From: Papaver somniferum
Lineage: Eukaryota; Streptophyta; Magnoliopsida; Ranunculales; Papaveraceae
Assembly (NCBI RefSeq): GCF_003573695.1
Contig: NC_039358.1
Coordinates: 94,624,881-94,688,880 of the forward strand
Reading direction: 5' to 3'
Length of the DNA stretch: 64,000 bases
The notes beneath the pieces were generated by a model. The model searched no databases. It saw nothing but the letters and a program-made list of their open reading frames with translations, and was not told the DNA's origin. The position numbers and the translations under genes were made by a program. Each line of letters opens with the position of its first letter. Positions within the stretch are counted from its first letter, which is position 1. Of this stretch, positions 21,795 through 31,555 are shown piece after piece.

Positions 21795-24048
21795 CTAAAT
21801 AAGAAACTCTTCGCCAATATTCTCATTATCGCCAGCCTTTTCTTCATTTCGATTCTGATCTTCACCAACAATAATTTGTTTGAGAGGGACTTCTTTTTCG
21901 CCGCCATCTTGATTATCGCCAGCAATTACTTCTTTATAAGGGATTTCTTTTTCGCTTCCATATTGATTAGCACCAGCAGTTGCTTCCTTAGAAGAGATCT
22001 CTTCTTCATCTTCCAAAAGATTATTTTCTCCACTACTTTCATAATCATAATCACTGTCAGCAGGACGAGGAATTTCATCATCATCTATTTCCAAAGGTTC
22101 GATTGATGTAGGAGGAAGAGATTTGGACAATAAAATATCATTCACAAGAACTTCATCCCGGAGATGAACTTGACGAAGAAGTGCTCTCTGATGATTCCTA
22201 TCTTGAATATCCTTAAAATAAGCAAGATAATCAAGTCTTCTTTCTGCTCGGTCGCGAGAACCAGTAAGGACAAAGACGAGTAGTGCATTTTCTTTGCGAA
22301 TTTTGGCATATTTAGCCCCCAAAACAGAAATGGAGGAATGAAGATTTTTCTCAGACTCTACGAAAGGTAGAATACAAAATTTCAATAAGATGAAGAACTC
22401 TAAAAAGTATGACAAAGAAAAGATAGTTAAGGAAGTCAAACTATTATGACTACCTTCCTTTTGTGAAATAAGATGTTGAATCAAGGTCAGACAACTATTC
22501 TCCCAACGGTCCATCGCATCATCAAATTTATCTCCAACTAAACCTTTAAGTCGAGACTGAAGATTTTTCTCTTTAAAAATAAGAAAGGCATTTTTCTTCG
22601 CAAGTGAAGAATAAGATTCTTCTAATTTGGAATATTGTTCTTTAAGTTGGTTCGCCTTTACACTTAGAGCTATTCTACCTTGAATGAGTGTATCTCTTTC
22701 AGTGATAGATGACTCTGTTACTTCTTTAAGTTGGTTTCTCAAAGAGTGAAGAGATTGTTCTTGGTCATCACATACTTTCTGAAGGATGCTAAGTTGTTGC
22801 GAAGATATTGCCATCTTGTTTAAACAAGTTCGCTTCTCTTTAGATAGAGTCTTATTCTCATCTGATAAAGTTTCCATCCCTAGATTAGCTTTAGTTAAAG
22901 AATAAGAGAGGCGAGATATTTCATTACTTAATAAATTTTTCCTCTGAACCAATTGGGTATTTTCATTGGTAAGATTATTTATATGATCAACGGAATATGA
23001 ATAGAGGTTATCTAATTGGTTATATTGATCCGTCAAAATCTCATTATCAACACAGGCTTCTTCAACAGCAGATTCAAATTGATATCTCTCCATTATTCGT
23101 TTCTGGTTTAAGGATTAACATGCGAAAAAGGGATTTCAAGGACAATTAAATATGGAAAGGATAAAATCATTAGTAAGGCAAATTGAAGACACAGATAAGG
23201 AAATCATACCTCTCAGTTCATCATTCTTCTTGCGAAAATTGTCGCGATCCGGCGAAACATTCTGGAGCTTTTGATTTTCGAGACGAAGAGCATTACACTC
23301 TTTTTCCAAAGCTGTTTGCGAAGCAGCTCTGTCAAAGCCAAAATACTTACTCAGAATTTCGCAAACACCAGACTTGACAGGATCAATGAGATACTTCTTG
23401 CCATCATCCAGGACCTTAGACAAAACTTTGAAAGCAATATCTATTCCTTCCACAGTTTCTTTCGAAAAAGGAAGAGGCTCAGGTAGAGAACTGGCAATGA
23501 TAGAAGGTTGGGAAACATTATCAATAGGAGGAAAAGAAGTTTTATTCACATAAGGATTAATAAGGGGGGTTTCAATCATTGAAAGGTCAGTTGAAGAGAT
23601 GAAATCTGAGGCAACCTTTTCGCGAATTGGAGATAATGGTTTAATTTTTGAAGATGTCGCAGAAGATTTTGAAGGGATAAGTAAGTGGAATGGAACAGAG
23701 GTTTCAACGATTTTGAGGTGGCGAGATTTCTTGAGAGGTTTGTTGGCATCTTTATCACCATGCGAATCACAATCCAGATAAGAAACAGAGGCAACAATAT
23801 TGTTATTGGAAAATAATAATGTTTCTTACTACCTTATGATTCGCAGACTTTCTTTTGTTTACAACAATCTTATGCTGCGATTTGGGAATATTAGGGTTCT
23901 GAACCGTAAATTTGGTGTTAGAGGCGTTTTTGCTGAAATAACAACAGTATAGGAATCACATAAACAACATCAAATAAGGCAGTAAGCAAGATCAATTTCA
24001 GCAAAACCCATAAGAAAGAAAAAAGAAAACTAACCTCGATGAATCCAT
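21795..24048 (-). CDS. Antisense spliced gene of Tat-2 (coiled coil, no PF04195-like part)
   Basis: Gene against Tat-2 pol. Proposed exons: 24048-24035 (ATG, MDSS), 23932-23833 (KNASNTKFTVQN ... KRKSANHK), 23729-23210, 23102-22454, 22357-21795. Introns are GT-AG, 96-107 bp. Exon 3 starts basic (KKSRHLKIV) and contains a folded-looking part (EGIDIAFKVLSKVLDDGKKY). Exon 4 is a long heptad coiled coil (MERYQFESAVEEACVDNEIL onward). The last exon ends acidic with three 18-residue repeats (EIPYKEVIAGDNQDGGEK type, about 21838-22000). The exon 3/4 joint is out of phase with the simplest splice, so the acceptor may differ or an indel is present. The last intron is 96 bp with no stop, so retained RNA also reads through. 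The globular N-terminal part of Tat-1/Tat-3 is missing. Confidence 0.65.
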
Positions 24049-24283
24049 GAAAAACACCAGCAGGAAGATTAATTCGTAAAAGTTAAAAAGGAAGAAAGTT
24101 ACGAACAGTGAAGATCTACAGAGGGAACAATATGGAGATGAAGAGAAATTAAAAAGATTAAAAGAAGAAGAAAGAAGAAAAAGTTGCAATGGCAGAACTT
24201 ACGGAAGAACAATAGAGTTGCAGAGATGAGAGAGTAAAAAGAGAAGAGAAAATAAAAAGAAAATGGAAAGAAGAATAAGAAGA

Positions 24284-24290
24284 ATATATA
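24284..24290 (-). promoter_or_regulatory. TATA-like box for Tat-2 antisense gene
   Basis: TATATAT on the minus strand, about 236 bp before the ATG at 24048, in the same position between antisense gene and 3' LTR as in Tat-1 and Tat-3. Confidence 0.4.
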
Positions 24291-24478
24291 GAGAATATTT
24301 TTTACTCGAAAAGATAAACACTATTAATGCAAAAAGACGTGAGCGATTGAAAAGCAGCGGTTACAGAAGACGTGTCAAGAAATAGATGGAAGAAAGGATA
24401 CGTGTGATAAATGCAGAATATGAAGAGATGGGCAGATGCGGCATTTCTCACATCGTTCTCTACTTCGCAGATAAGATA

Positions 24479-24493
24479 TGAGAAGAGGAAAGA
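24479..24493 (+). other. Tat-2 polypurine tract
   Basis: GAGAAGAGGAAAGA directly before the 3' LTR; primes plus-strand synthesis. The equivalent in Tat-3 is at 53535-53548. Confidence 0.75.
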
Positions 24494-24964
24494 TGTAGGA
24501 TCAGAATCTCGCAGCAATAATGCCTCAGCGAAATTATTAACAACACAACACAAGAATGTCGTAGAACAACTTCAGAAATGAAATAATAAACGACGTCAGC
24601 TAAATCATGAGAAAAATGTGATGGTCCTGCAAAAATTAGGGAGTTTGCGAGATTAACATTTGTAAGGTTGCGAGAATGTCGCAAACCATATCCGAAAATA
24701 AAGGACATATTAGCTGTCATCCACTATGTAATTTCCTATAAATAGCCATTCAGTTATAAAGGAAAGGGGAGAGATCTTTTTTGATTAAGAAGCAAGTATA
24801 TAGGAGAGATAAAATCCAGAGCAGTGGTTATTTTTGATTCCTTTATCTTTTCTTGTAAGATTGTTCAAAGATTCATCAATAAAATTAAGATTGTTAATCC
24901 AAAAATGAGTTGAATGTTAATGAAATCTTGTGAGGGGTGTAGTGTAGGATTTCCTGCAACTATA
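24494..24964 (+). repeat. Tat-2 3' LTR (shared with a second body)
   Basis: 471 bp, ends CTGCAACTATA with the final C mutated. It is followed not by host DNA but by another primer site at 24968-24985, so this LTR serves as 3' LTR of Tat-2 and 5' LTR of a second, truncated Tat-2 body. Confidence 0.9.
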
Positions 24965-25555
24965 TAATGGCGCTAGAAACAGGGAATGAAAGTTGAAAGT
25001 TGAAGATTATTGTTGAGATTGTTCAAATCAAGAAAGTGATTAAACAAATCAGTGAACCAGTTAAAAGAAAAATGATTAGAGTCAATGAAGATGACAAAAG
25101 ATTGGAGTGTAATATGGTAAGAAAAACAATGGTTAATGAATTCCATGAAAACATCAAAGGAAGGATACATAAACGAGATTTTGAAGGAAGGAAGGTTATG
25201 GCGGTAGAAAAGACATCACCCTTGAAAGATTGGGAAAAGCAAAAAATCACATTCATGGCAGCAGAAATACCAAAAGAAAATTTGAACCACACATCTCCAT
25301 AGGTTATTACAGTACCTATTACACGAAAAGAGAAGGGGACAACAACAAAATCCACGGAAGAATGGATATTGAACAGAACTTTAGTCGATACAGGGATTTC
25401 AGTGGATATAATATTTTATCGCGTTCAAAGGAATGGGATTCAAAGATGAAGAAATGTCTTGTTCAACATATCTTGTTCATGGCTTTGGAAAATCCACAAC
25501 AAAACCTAAAGGAGAAATAGTGGTGTGAATTCCACTAGGAGAGATCGAAACAAAA
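24965..25555 (+). pseudogene. pol: Second Tat-2 body: primer site and broken protease
   Basis: Repeats 16231-16825 with the same gag deletion. The protease frame has a stop at about 25300 (CCATAG where the first copy has TTG), GSS changed to GIS after DTG, a 4-bp loss in the FYHTF region and a TGA after VV. It is cut at 25555 and joined straight to CopA1 internal DNA. The LTR-body-LTR-body order is the expected product of unequal recombination between two elements, followed by a deletion that also took about 930 bp of CopA1. Confidence 0.85.
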
Positions 25556-25805
25556 CCACTTGGAATTCTTCCATCTTTTCATATCTAATTGATATTGAAA
25601 GGACTTTACTCTGTTTGAGCAATAAAAGAGGGTTAAAATCGACAATTCTGCCTTCTTTAGGGTTATGAGTTGTGCGTACGTGAATCCTTTAGTGTATAAA
25701 GGTTTCGTAACCCTACATTCCTTTTTCCTTCTCTGAAAACTCTTTTTATCACAAGATTGCTTGTTGAGTCTGATTTGTGAACTCCTCTCACAATCTCGTA
25801 CTGGT

Positions 25806-26270
25806 ATGGAAAATCCAAGCATTATGTCTTCTGATGGAAAAGATGTTAATATGATTGTTAAGCCATCAATCATGAAGGAAAAAGATAAATCTCCTGTACC
25901 TTCAACTTTGAAAAGAAAAAGGAGGAATGTGAGGAAACCAAGAGTTGGTCCTTCTAATTTACAGAAGTTCTCTGGGGTTCTTGAAGAGTTGAAGGAAACA
26001 AGAAAGAAGATTCAACAAATAAATGTTATTGTTTTAAGGACTCTCGAAATACAGAAGGCCGTGGTTCGGCATCAGTCTAGAAGGTTTGTTGGAATTGACT
26101 CCTTTCTTCATGAACCTTATGTTCCTATGGTTGTTGACGACAAGGAGTTCGGGGACGATAAAGAATTTTTCAGAGGCCTTAATTCTATAAAACTTCTTAT
26201 AAGAATTTATTCTTGTGTTTTAAGAAGGATAACTAGGGTTTGGAATAGCAATAATTGTGAGTACACGTAG
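25806..26270 (+). CDS. CopA1 second ORF (env-like position)
   Basis: ATG 25806 (MENPSIMSSDGKDVNMIV), 154 codons. It contains a strongly basic KRKRRNVRKPR run (nuclear-localisation-like) and a short coiled coil (ELKETRKKIQQINV), then FVGIDSFLHEPYVPMVVDD and DDKEFFRGL. The same protein is encoded in CopA2, split there by a solo LTR; a divergent relative is in CopA4. It sits between gag and the 3' LTR, the place of the env-like ORF in Sireviruses. No signal peptide or membrane helix is visible, so an envelope role is unsupported. The last ~30 codons may be read-through, since CopA2 stops at GLNV. Confidence 0.6.
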   Translation: MENPSIMSSDGKDVNMIVKPSIMKEKDKSPVPSTLKRKRRNVRKPRVGPSNLQKFSGVLEELKETRKKIQQINVIVLRTLEIQKAVVRHQSRRFVGIDSFLHEPYVPMVVDDKEFGDDKEFFRGLNSIKLLIRIYSCVLRRITRVWNSNNCEYT

Positions 26271-27526
26271 CTATTTCCAACGATTTTCATCTTGCAATGT
26301 TTTTGGATTTATTTATTTAAATTCTAAAGTTTATTTGGAAGATGATTTTGCAGTATTAATCTTTATGGTTTTATATATTGCAACTTGTTATGGGATATGT
26401 GTGTTTGCGTCCGTGAACTATGATTGTCCCATATTTTCTCAAAAGTTAAGTCTATCATATGTCTTTATTGATATAAGATAAGATGAAATTTTGACAACAA
26501 AAGTTAAGCCTATTATGTCATTATGCAAATATTGATGGAAGATAGGATGAACTTTTTTCTACAAAAATTAAGTCTATTATACATCTCTATGCAAATATTG
26601 ATGAAAAATAGAATGAATCTTTGAATATTACGCAGTATTGGTCTTTCCCTGATCCACATCCTTGTGTAAATACTGTTCGGCTCCATAAGTTCTCTTATGT
26701 GAGCATTTCCGATTAAATTAGTCATGGGTTCTCTTGTGGTTAATTTAATTGAGTATTTTGGATACAAATTCATGTTTCATGTGATTTGTTAATGTCCCAA
26801 GAAATCTTTATTTTCTTGTGAAAGTAAGGTCGCTCTTGTCGTTCTTTCGGCAATGACATTTTACGGGGGAGAGTTCTTATTTAAACTTGTGCTTAATTGC
26901 CAAATCTTTGTGGGGAGTGCGGTATGGAATATTGTAGGAGTTTTCTTGTATCTTTATAAACTCCTTGATGAATACACTAGTTTCGGCTAAGTGAAATCAT
27001 CGAAACAAAGTTGATATGTTCTCTATTGGTCATGAAGTATCTCTATGGAAATTTCATTAGGATCCCACTAGTTTTCGTACCTTTGCCAATTTATATTGAC
27101 AAAAGGAGGGAGAATTAATGAGTAGTTCACACTACAAAAACATATGGTTTACGGATCATTATGTAAGAGGGAGTGGTTTTCATGTGAGATGAAGTATGAC
27201 TAAGGGGGGTGATACATTTCACCATAGTATTGTTGTCAAAGTTGTGATACAATTGAACTTTGATGTTGTGTAATAATACTATGAAACTGTATTACAATGA
27301 TTGAGAGCAATTGTTTTCTCATTGTTGTAGTTACGGATCTTCAACAACTATGATGTTGAGTTGAACACGTTCAAAATCACTGGAGTACTTGGAAGTGACG
27401 AAGATTTCGAGTAATGTTGAAGAACCAAGGAAATCAAACATTTGGATTGAGAGATACAAAGTTGATTTATTTTGTAAATCATATGTATTGATAGTTTTGT
27501 CACTAAAATTGACAAAGGGGTAGATA
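26271..27526 (+). other. CopA1 3' non-coding region with multiple purine tracts
   Basis: No coding seen. It holds a degenerate repeat of about 75 bp around TATGCAAATATTGATG (26500-26620) and five purine tracts: near 26866 (ACGGGGGAGAG), 27098 (AAAAGGAGGGAGAAT), 27166 (AAGAGGGAGTGG), 27203 (AAGGGGGGTGA) and 27513 (GACAAAGGGGTAGAT). The last one directly precedes the 3' LTR. Multiplied polypurine tracts are a known Sirevirus trait. Confidence 0.7.
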
Positions 27527-29989
27527 CTGCTCGGTCGAACTCGCAAGCGTTGCTGTCTCAAGCTTGTATGTCAAGTTTAATTTCCAAAACTATAAGTCTT
27601 GATTTCTAGTCTACTATAGCTAAGTCCCGGATTAGGATAGAAAATGTAGTTGAGCATTAGACTTCACGGTGTTCATCGATTAAAGACAAAGAACTACTAA
27701 GGGGAGCTTGTGGAACTTCATCAACAAAAGGTATGTGAAGACTTGAACTCATCTATCACTGAAAAGTCTATCTACTCTATCTCCCATTTGAGACAAAAGT
27801 CGTATAGCTATATAGACTTCAATTATGCACATTTGATATTTCGAGCTGAGTTTAATTCACTTGCATATTTCTCGAAATATGTGTTGGTAAGCTTTCGCTT
27901 TAACCAAGTTCATCTTATATTCTTGACGAAAGTCAAAAGATGATCATGTGAAAATTTCCTTGTAACATCTTACGTGATTTATGTGAGACAGTCATTTGAT
28001 GTAAACTCGGAATGTTTCGTATTGATCATTCAATCACTTAAAAATTGCTTTGAAGCTAATAGTTTGTGTAAGACAGCTATTGTCGTCTTCCAGGAATGTT
28101 TCAATGGTTGAGATGAGAGTTTAGAACAATTGGATATAAGCATAGTATGCGTACTTGCATATATGTAGTCCAAGTCCGGGAAACATAGTATGCATATCCG
28201 TATGCGTACTGGTTGGTGTAGTGAAAGTCCGGGAACCTTGTACGCATACCGGTACGCATACTGGCGTGAGGTTCAAGTCCGGGAATTTCTGCTGAGTTTG
28301 GAAGGTATGCATACCCGTTCGCATACTGGCGAACCCAAACTTAGTCCGGGTACTTAGGTATGCATACCCGTATGCATACTTGAGTAAGTAAAGTTCTAAA
28401 ATTGGTTTGTTCATGAACTAATACATTTATATAATAAGGAATACAATCTTTTGCATACCGTGGCTATAATGTTCATAACTTGATTCGAGTGCATCAAAAT
28501 CGATTTTGCTTCAATTTTGTCTAGTATACTTCTATGGGAATATAAAAAATTGAAAAACTCTAGAACTAGTTTCATTTGAGTCATTTGAACTAGTTATGGT
28601 TAAGATGAATGAGGTTGATATGAAAGTGTTCATATGGCTAACTTCGGTTAACTATTTTTGAGCCAACAAAGGTGTACACATTTAAGTACGGTCACTCATA
28701 TCTAAATGAAGTCAATTTTCATTTGTGTGTAACAAGCTAATTTCGATCTAACGTTTGAAAGATATTAGCTTGAGTCTAATCATATTTTCATCTAACGATG
28801 AATATTGAATGCTTTTTTACCAAGGTAGCATTAATTGCAAACCCTGATTTGAAGACTATATAAAGGAGAACTCTAGCAACTGGGAAACCTAATCCCCACA
28901 CCTCTTGTGTGATACTAGTTGCGACTAGAGTCGATTCTCCTTTAACCTTAGGTTTTTCACAAAACCCTGTAGGTTAACGACTTAAAGACTTCATTGGAAT
29001 TGTGAATCCAGACCCAACTATTTTCTCTGTAGTTGCCTGTTCTGATCTTGTTGTTTTCTATCGTAATTGAGTATTATCTTCTCTAAGATTTGCTCGAGAT
29101 TTAATCTCTGATTGGCAAGATACAAAGTTGTCACAAACATCTTCGTCTCATCGTTTGTGATTCCACAACATCTTGTTTCGCTACCATACGTTTAAGATTG
29201 AGGTGATTGATATTTCTTGGTTGTTTTTGGGAATATAAGTCTGGTATATCAATTGGTTCCTATTCACCTCGATTTATCAAAATACGTAACAAAACTCATA
29301 GGTTTATCTGTGAGAGATATATTTATCTGTTCAATAGACTTTTCTGTGTGAGACAGATTGGTTTATCAAGTCTTTGATTTTGGGTCGTAGCAACTCTTAG
29401 TTGTGGGCGAGATCAGCTAAGGGAATCAAGTGCGCAGAATCCGACGTGGTTCTAGAGGCGTAAGGAACGCGATTGTACCTTGATCAATGTGAGATTGGTT
29501 AGGGCTCAACTACGTTCCAGTCCGAAGTTAACTTGGTGTAGGCTAGTGTCTGTAGCGGCTTAATACAGTGTGTTGTTCAAATCTGGACTAGGTCCCTGGG
29601 TTTTTTTGCATTTACGGTTTCCTCGTTAACAAAACTTCTGGTGTCTGAGTTATTTGAGCATTATATTTATTTATATAATTGAAATATCACAGGTTGTGCG
29701 CAAGTTCAATCAATTGTGAATCCAAACTTTGGTTGTTGATTAAATTGATTGACACTTGGATATTGGTTTTTGATATCGTCCAAGTTATTTCTTATATTCA
29801 ATCGGGCTCGCAAATTCCTATTTGTTTGATTGCGGATTGAATTGAGAAATAAAGATATAATTCCTTGATATACTTTTCTTAAGATTGACTCTGACTGTCT
29901 AATTGATTCTCTTGAAAGTATATTGGAGTTAGTCCATACAGATTGCTAAGCGAAATATTGGGTGTGGTTGTTAGACCCCTGCTTTTTCA
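27527..29989 (+). repeat. CopA1 3' LTR
   Basis: 2.46 kb. The first ~10 bases (TGTTAGAGCA in other copies) are missing; it starts CTGCTCGGTCGAAC. TATA box at 28857-28865. It ends GTTAGACCCCTGCTTTTTCA. It is followed by CopB2 internal DNA (GGTTACATC). Confidence 0.85.
28138..28385 (+). repeat. Palindromic GTATGCATAC array in CopA1 LTR
   Basis: Five units about 50-70 bp apart. Each unit is two near-copies of the perfect palindrome GTATGCATAC separated by two bases (e.g. at about 28361-28382), and each is followed or preceded by AGTCCGGGWA. It lies in U3, about 470 bp upstream of the TATA box. Corresponding arrays are at 32935-33170, 36185-36395 and 44675-44880. Sireviruses are known to carry clustered LTR palindromes; the actual motif here appears specific to this family. 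Confidence 0.8.
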
Positions 29990-30254
29990 GGTTACATCAT
30001 ATAAGATCGAATATTAAGGTTATGAAAACCTAAATCAGACATCCCATTAACCGATTACACATAGCAAAAATATAGACATTCATTCACAGGTTATGTAATC
30101 GGTAAGTGTCACAACAAAAATTATAACGAAATAATTTTATTCATTAATAATGATAATTTTATTCAAAAATAGACCTTATACAATAATTGAAGCAAATCAA
30201 ACATTGATGTCTATTTTTTTGATAAGAAATCTAATCTTATACCAAGAGCAACTT
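29990..30254 (-). mobile_element. CopB2 internal fragment
   Basis: Matches 55955-56175 of CopB1 (3' non-coding region up to the end of its second ORF). It lies between the CopA1 3' LTR and the CopA3 LTR and shows that both CopA elements entered CopB2. The missing CopB2 piece (rest of LTR and about 1.6 kb of body) was lost with the start of CopA1. Confidence 0.75.
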
Positions 30255-30470
30255 TGAAAAAGCGGGGGTCTAACAACCACACCCAATATTTCGTATAGGC
30301 AATCTGTACGGACAGACTCCAATATATTTCCAAGAGAATCAACTAGACAGTCAGACTCAATCAAGAAAAATACATCCAAGAGTTATATCTCAATTTCTGA
30401 AATCAATCTGCAATCGAACACCTAGAAATCTGTGAGTCGGATTAATATGAGAAATAACTTGGATGGTACC
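30255..30470 (-). repeat. CopA3 3' LTR, left piece
   Basis: Begins (plus strand) TGAAAAAGCGGGGGTCTAACAACC, the reverse of the CopA LTR end, and stops at GGTACC where S1 is inserted. Confidence 0.85.
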
Positions 30471-31550
30471 TGTTTGTACCCTATTAAAAGGGTGCACGTG
30501 CATACCACACAAGCTATTGCATAACAGTGAAATACGGTTTATTGGAGAAACCCGTTTTAGTTTATCATAGAAACCCTTCGGTTTATTAAAGAAACTCATA
30601 TGGCTTATTATAAAATCCCAGCTGGCTTATTGAGGAAGCCCAACCATACTTATTAAGGAAGCCTGGTGGTTTATTAAGGAAACCTGCTCTGGCTTATTGA
30701 GGAAGCCCCACCGGTCTTATTAAGGAAGCCCGGTGGTTTATTAAGGAAACCAACTCTGGCTTATTGAGGAAGCCCAACCGGACTTATTAGGGAAGCCCGG
30801 TGGTTTATTGAAGAAACCAACTCATGGCTTATTATGAAATCCCAATTTGGTTTATTGTAGAAACCAGTGGATTTATTGTGGAAACCCATATGGCTTATTA
30901 TGGAATCCCAATTTGGTTTATTGTGGAAACCCACATGGCTTATTATGGAAGCCCAATTCGGTTTATCAAAGAAACCCATGGCTTATCGCAGAAGCCCGTC
31001 CAGTCTAGCTTAGTATAGAAGCCCAAAAGACTTATTTTGGAAGTCATTTTGAGATAGACACAAATCTTGGGAGATAGATAAGAATCTTCCAATATAAATA
31101 CAAATATTGTGAAGATATACGAGGATCTTTCAAGATAAACTCAAATCGTGTGAAGATATACAAGAATCTTTCAAGATAGACTGAAATCTGGGGAAGATAG
31201 ATATGGATCTTCAAGGATAAGTACAAATCCAGGTGGTTATTTTGGATAACTACAAATCTATGGTTATTATGGAACTAGATTAGGGTTTTTTCCAATAGAT
31301 AGAGCCCAAAATCCAACTCAGATGACATGGAATTCTAGGTTTACTAACCTTTCAAGAATTATTGTAATCATCATATCAATAAAATCTCTCCCTATGGGAT
31401 TCCATCCGTGGATATTGGCACAACTTGCCGAATCACGTTAAATTCTTTGTCTCCTTTATTTTTCTTCAATTCGTTTTCTAACTCTAATTTTACATCATCA
31501 ACATCAAATCAATCGTGTTTTGTGCCTAAAAGTAATTTTGGGTACAAACA
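30471..31550 (+). mobile_element. Solo LTR S1 (Copia-type)
   Basis: 1080 bp with perfect 11-bp inverted ends TGTTTGTACCC/GGGTACAAACA and a 5-bp target duplication GTACC (30466-30470 and 31551-31555). The plus-strand 3' part has CAATAAAATCTCTCC and a TCCGTGGATATTGGCAC..CCGAATCACGTTAAATTC tract typical of the R/U5 of many plant Copia LTRs, so it reads on the plus strand. There is no primer site, body or second LTR. Confidence 0.85.
30530..31030 (+). repeat. Short-unit array in S1
   Basis: More than fifteen degenerate units with core TTATTGAGGAAGCCC, spaced about 22-31 bp. A second array of about 40-bp units (GAAGATATACAAGAATCTTT) follows at 31050-31230. Apparent reading frames here are by-products of the repeats. 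Confidence 0.8.
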
Positions 31551-31555
31551 GTACC

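Larger units (their letters stand above)
15760..24964 (+). mobile_element. Tat-2: pol-bearing Ty3/Gypsy Tat element without gag
   Basis: 9.2-kb Tat element with two 471-bp LTRs. Order: LTR, primer site, protease, RT, RNase H, archaeal-type RNase H, integrase with GPY-like end, GC-rich block, antisense gene, purine tract, LTR. Gag is missing except for about its last 20 codons. The same gag-less junction occurs in the second body at 24965-25555, so this form had already multiplied. By eye the two LTRs differ at about 18 places. Left flank is TGAAGA of CopA1 gag; the right target-site copy is lost. Confidence 0.9.
13481..29989 (+). mobile_element. CopA1: pol-less Sirevirus-like Copia element
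   Basis: Plus-strand CopA element, inserted in CopB2 and itself split by Tat-2. It has a 5' LTR (13481-14945, first ~1 kb deleted), Met-tRNA primer site, gag, [Tat-2 complex 15760-25555], second ORF, several polypurine tracts and a 3' LTR (27527-29989). About 930 bp of its own body, judged against CopA2, are missing at the right edge of the Tat-2 complex. No protease, integrase, RT or RNase H is found here or in CopA2, so the family is non-autonomous. Confidence 0.8.

Noticed and set aside
25806..26270. Envelope protein at the env-like position of CopA1
   Set aside because: No signal peptide, membrane helix, cysteine pattern or furin-like site is visible; it is basic and coiled coil, so I only call it a second ORF.
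30761..30979. Open frame with repeated GFxNKPN words
   Set aside because: It lies in the short-unit array of solo LTR S1; translation of tandem repeats, not a gene.
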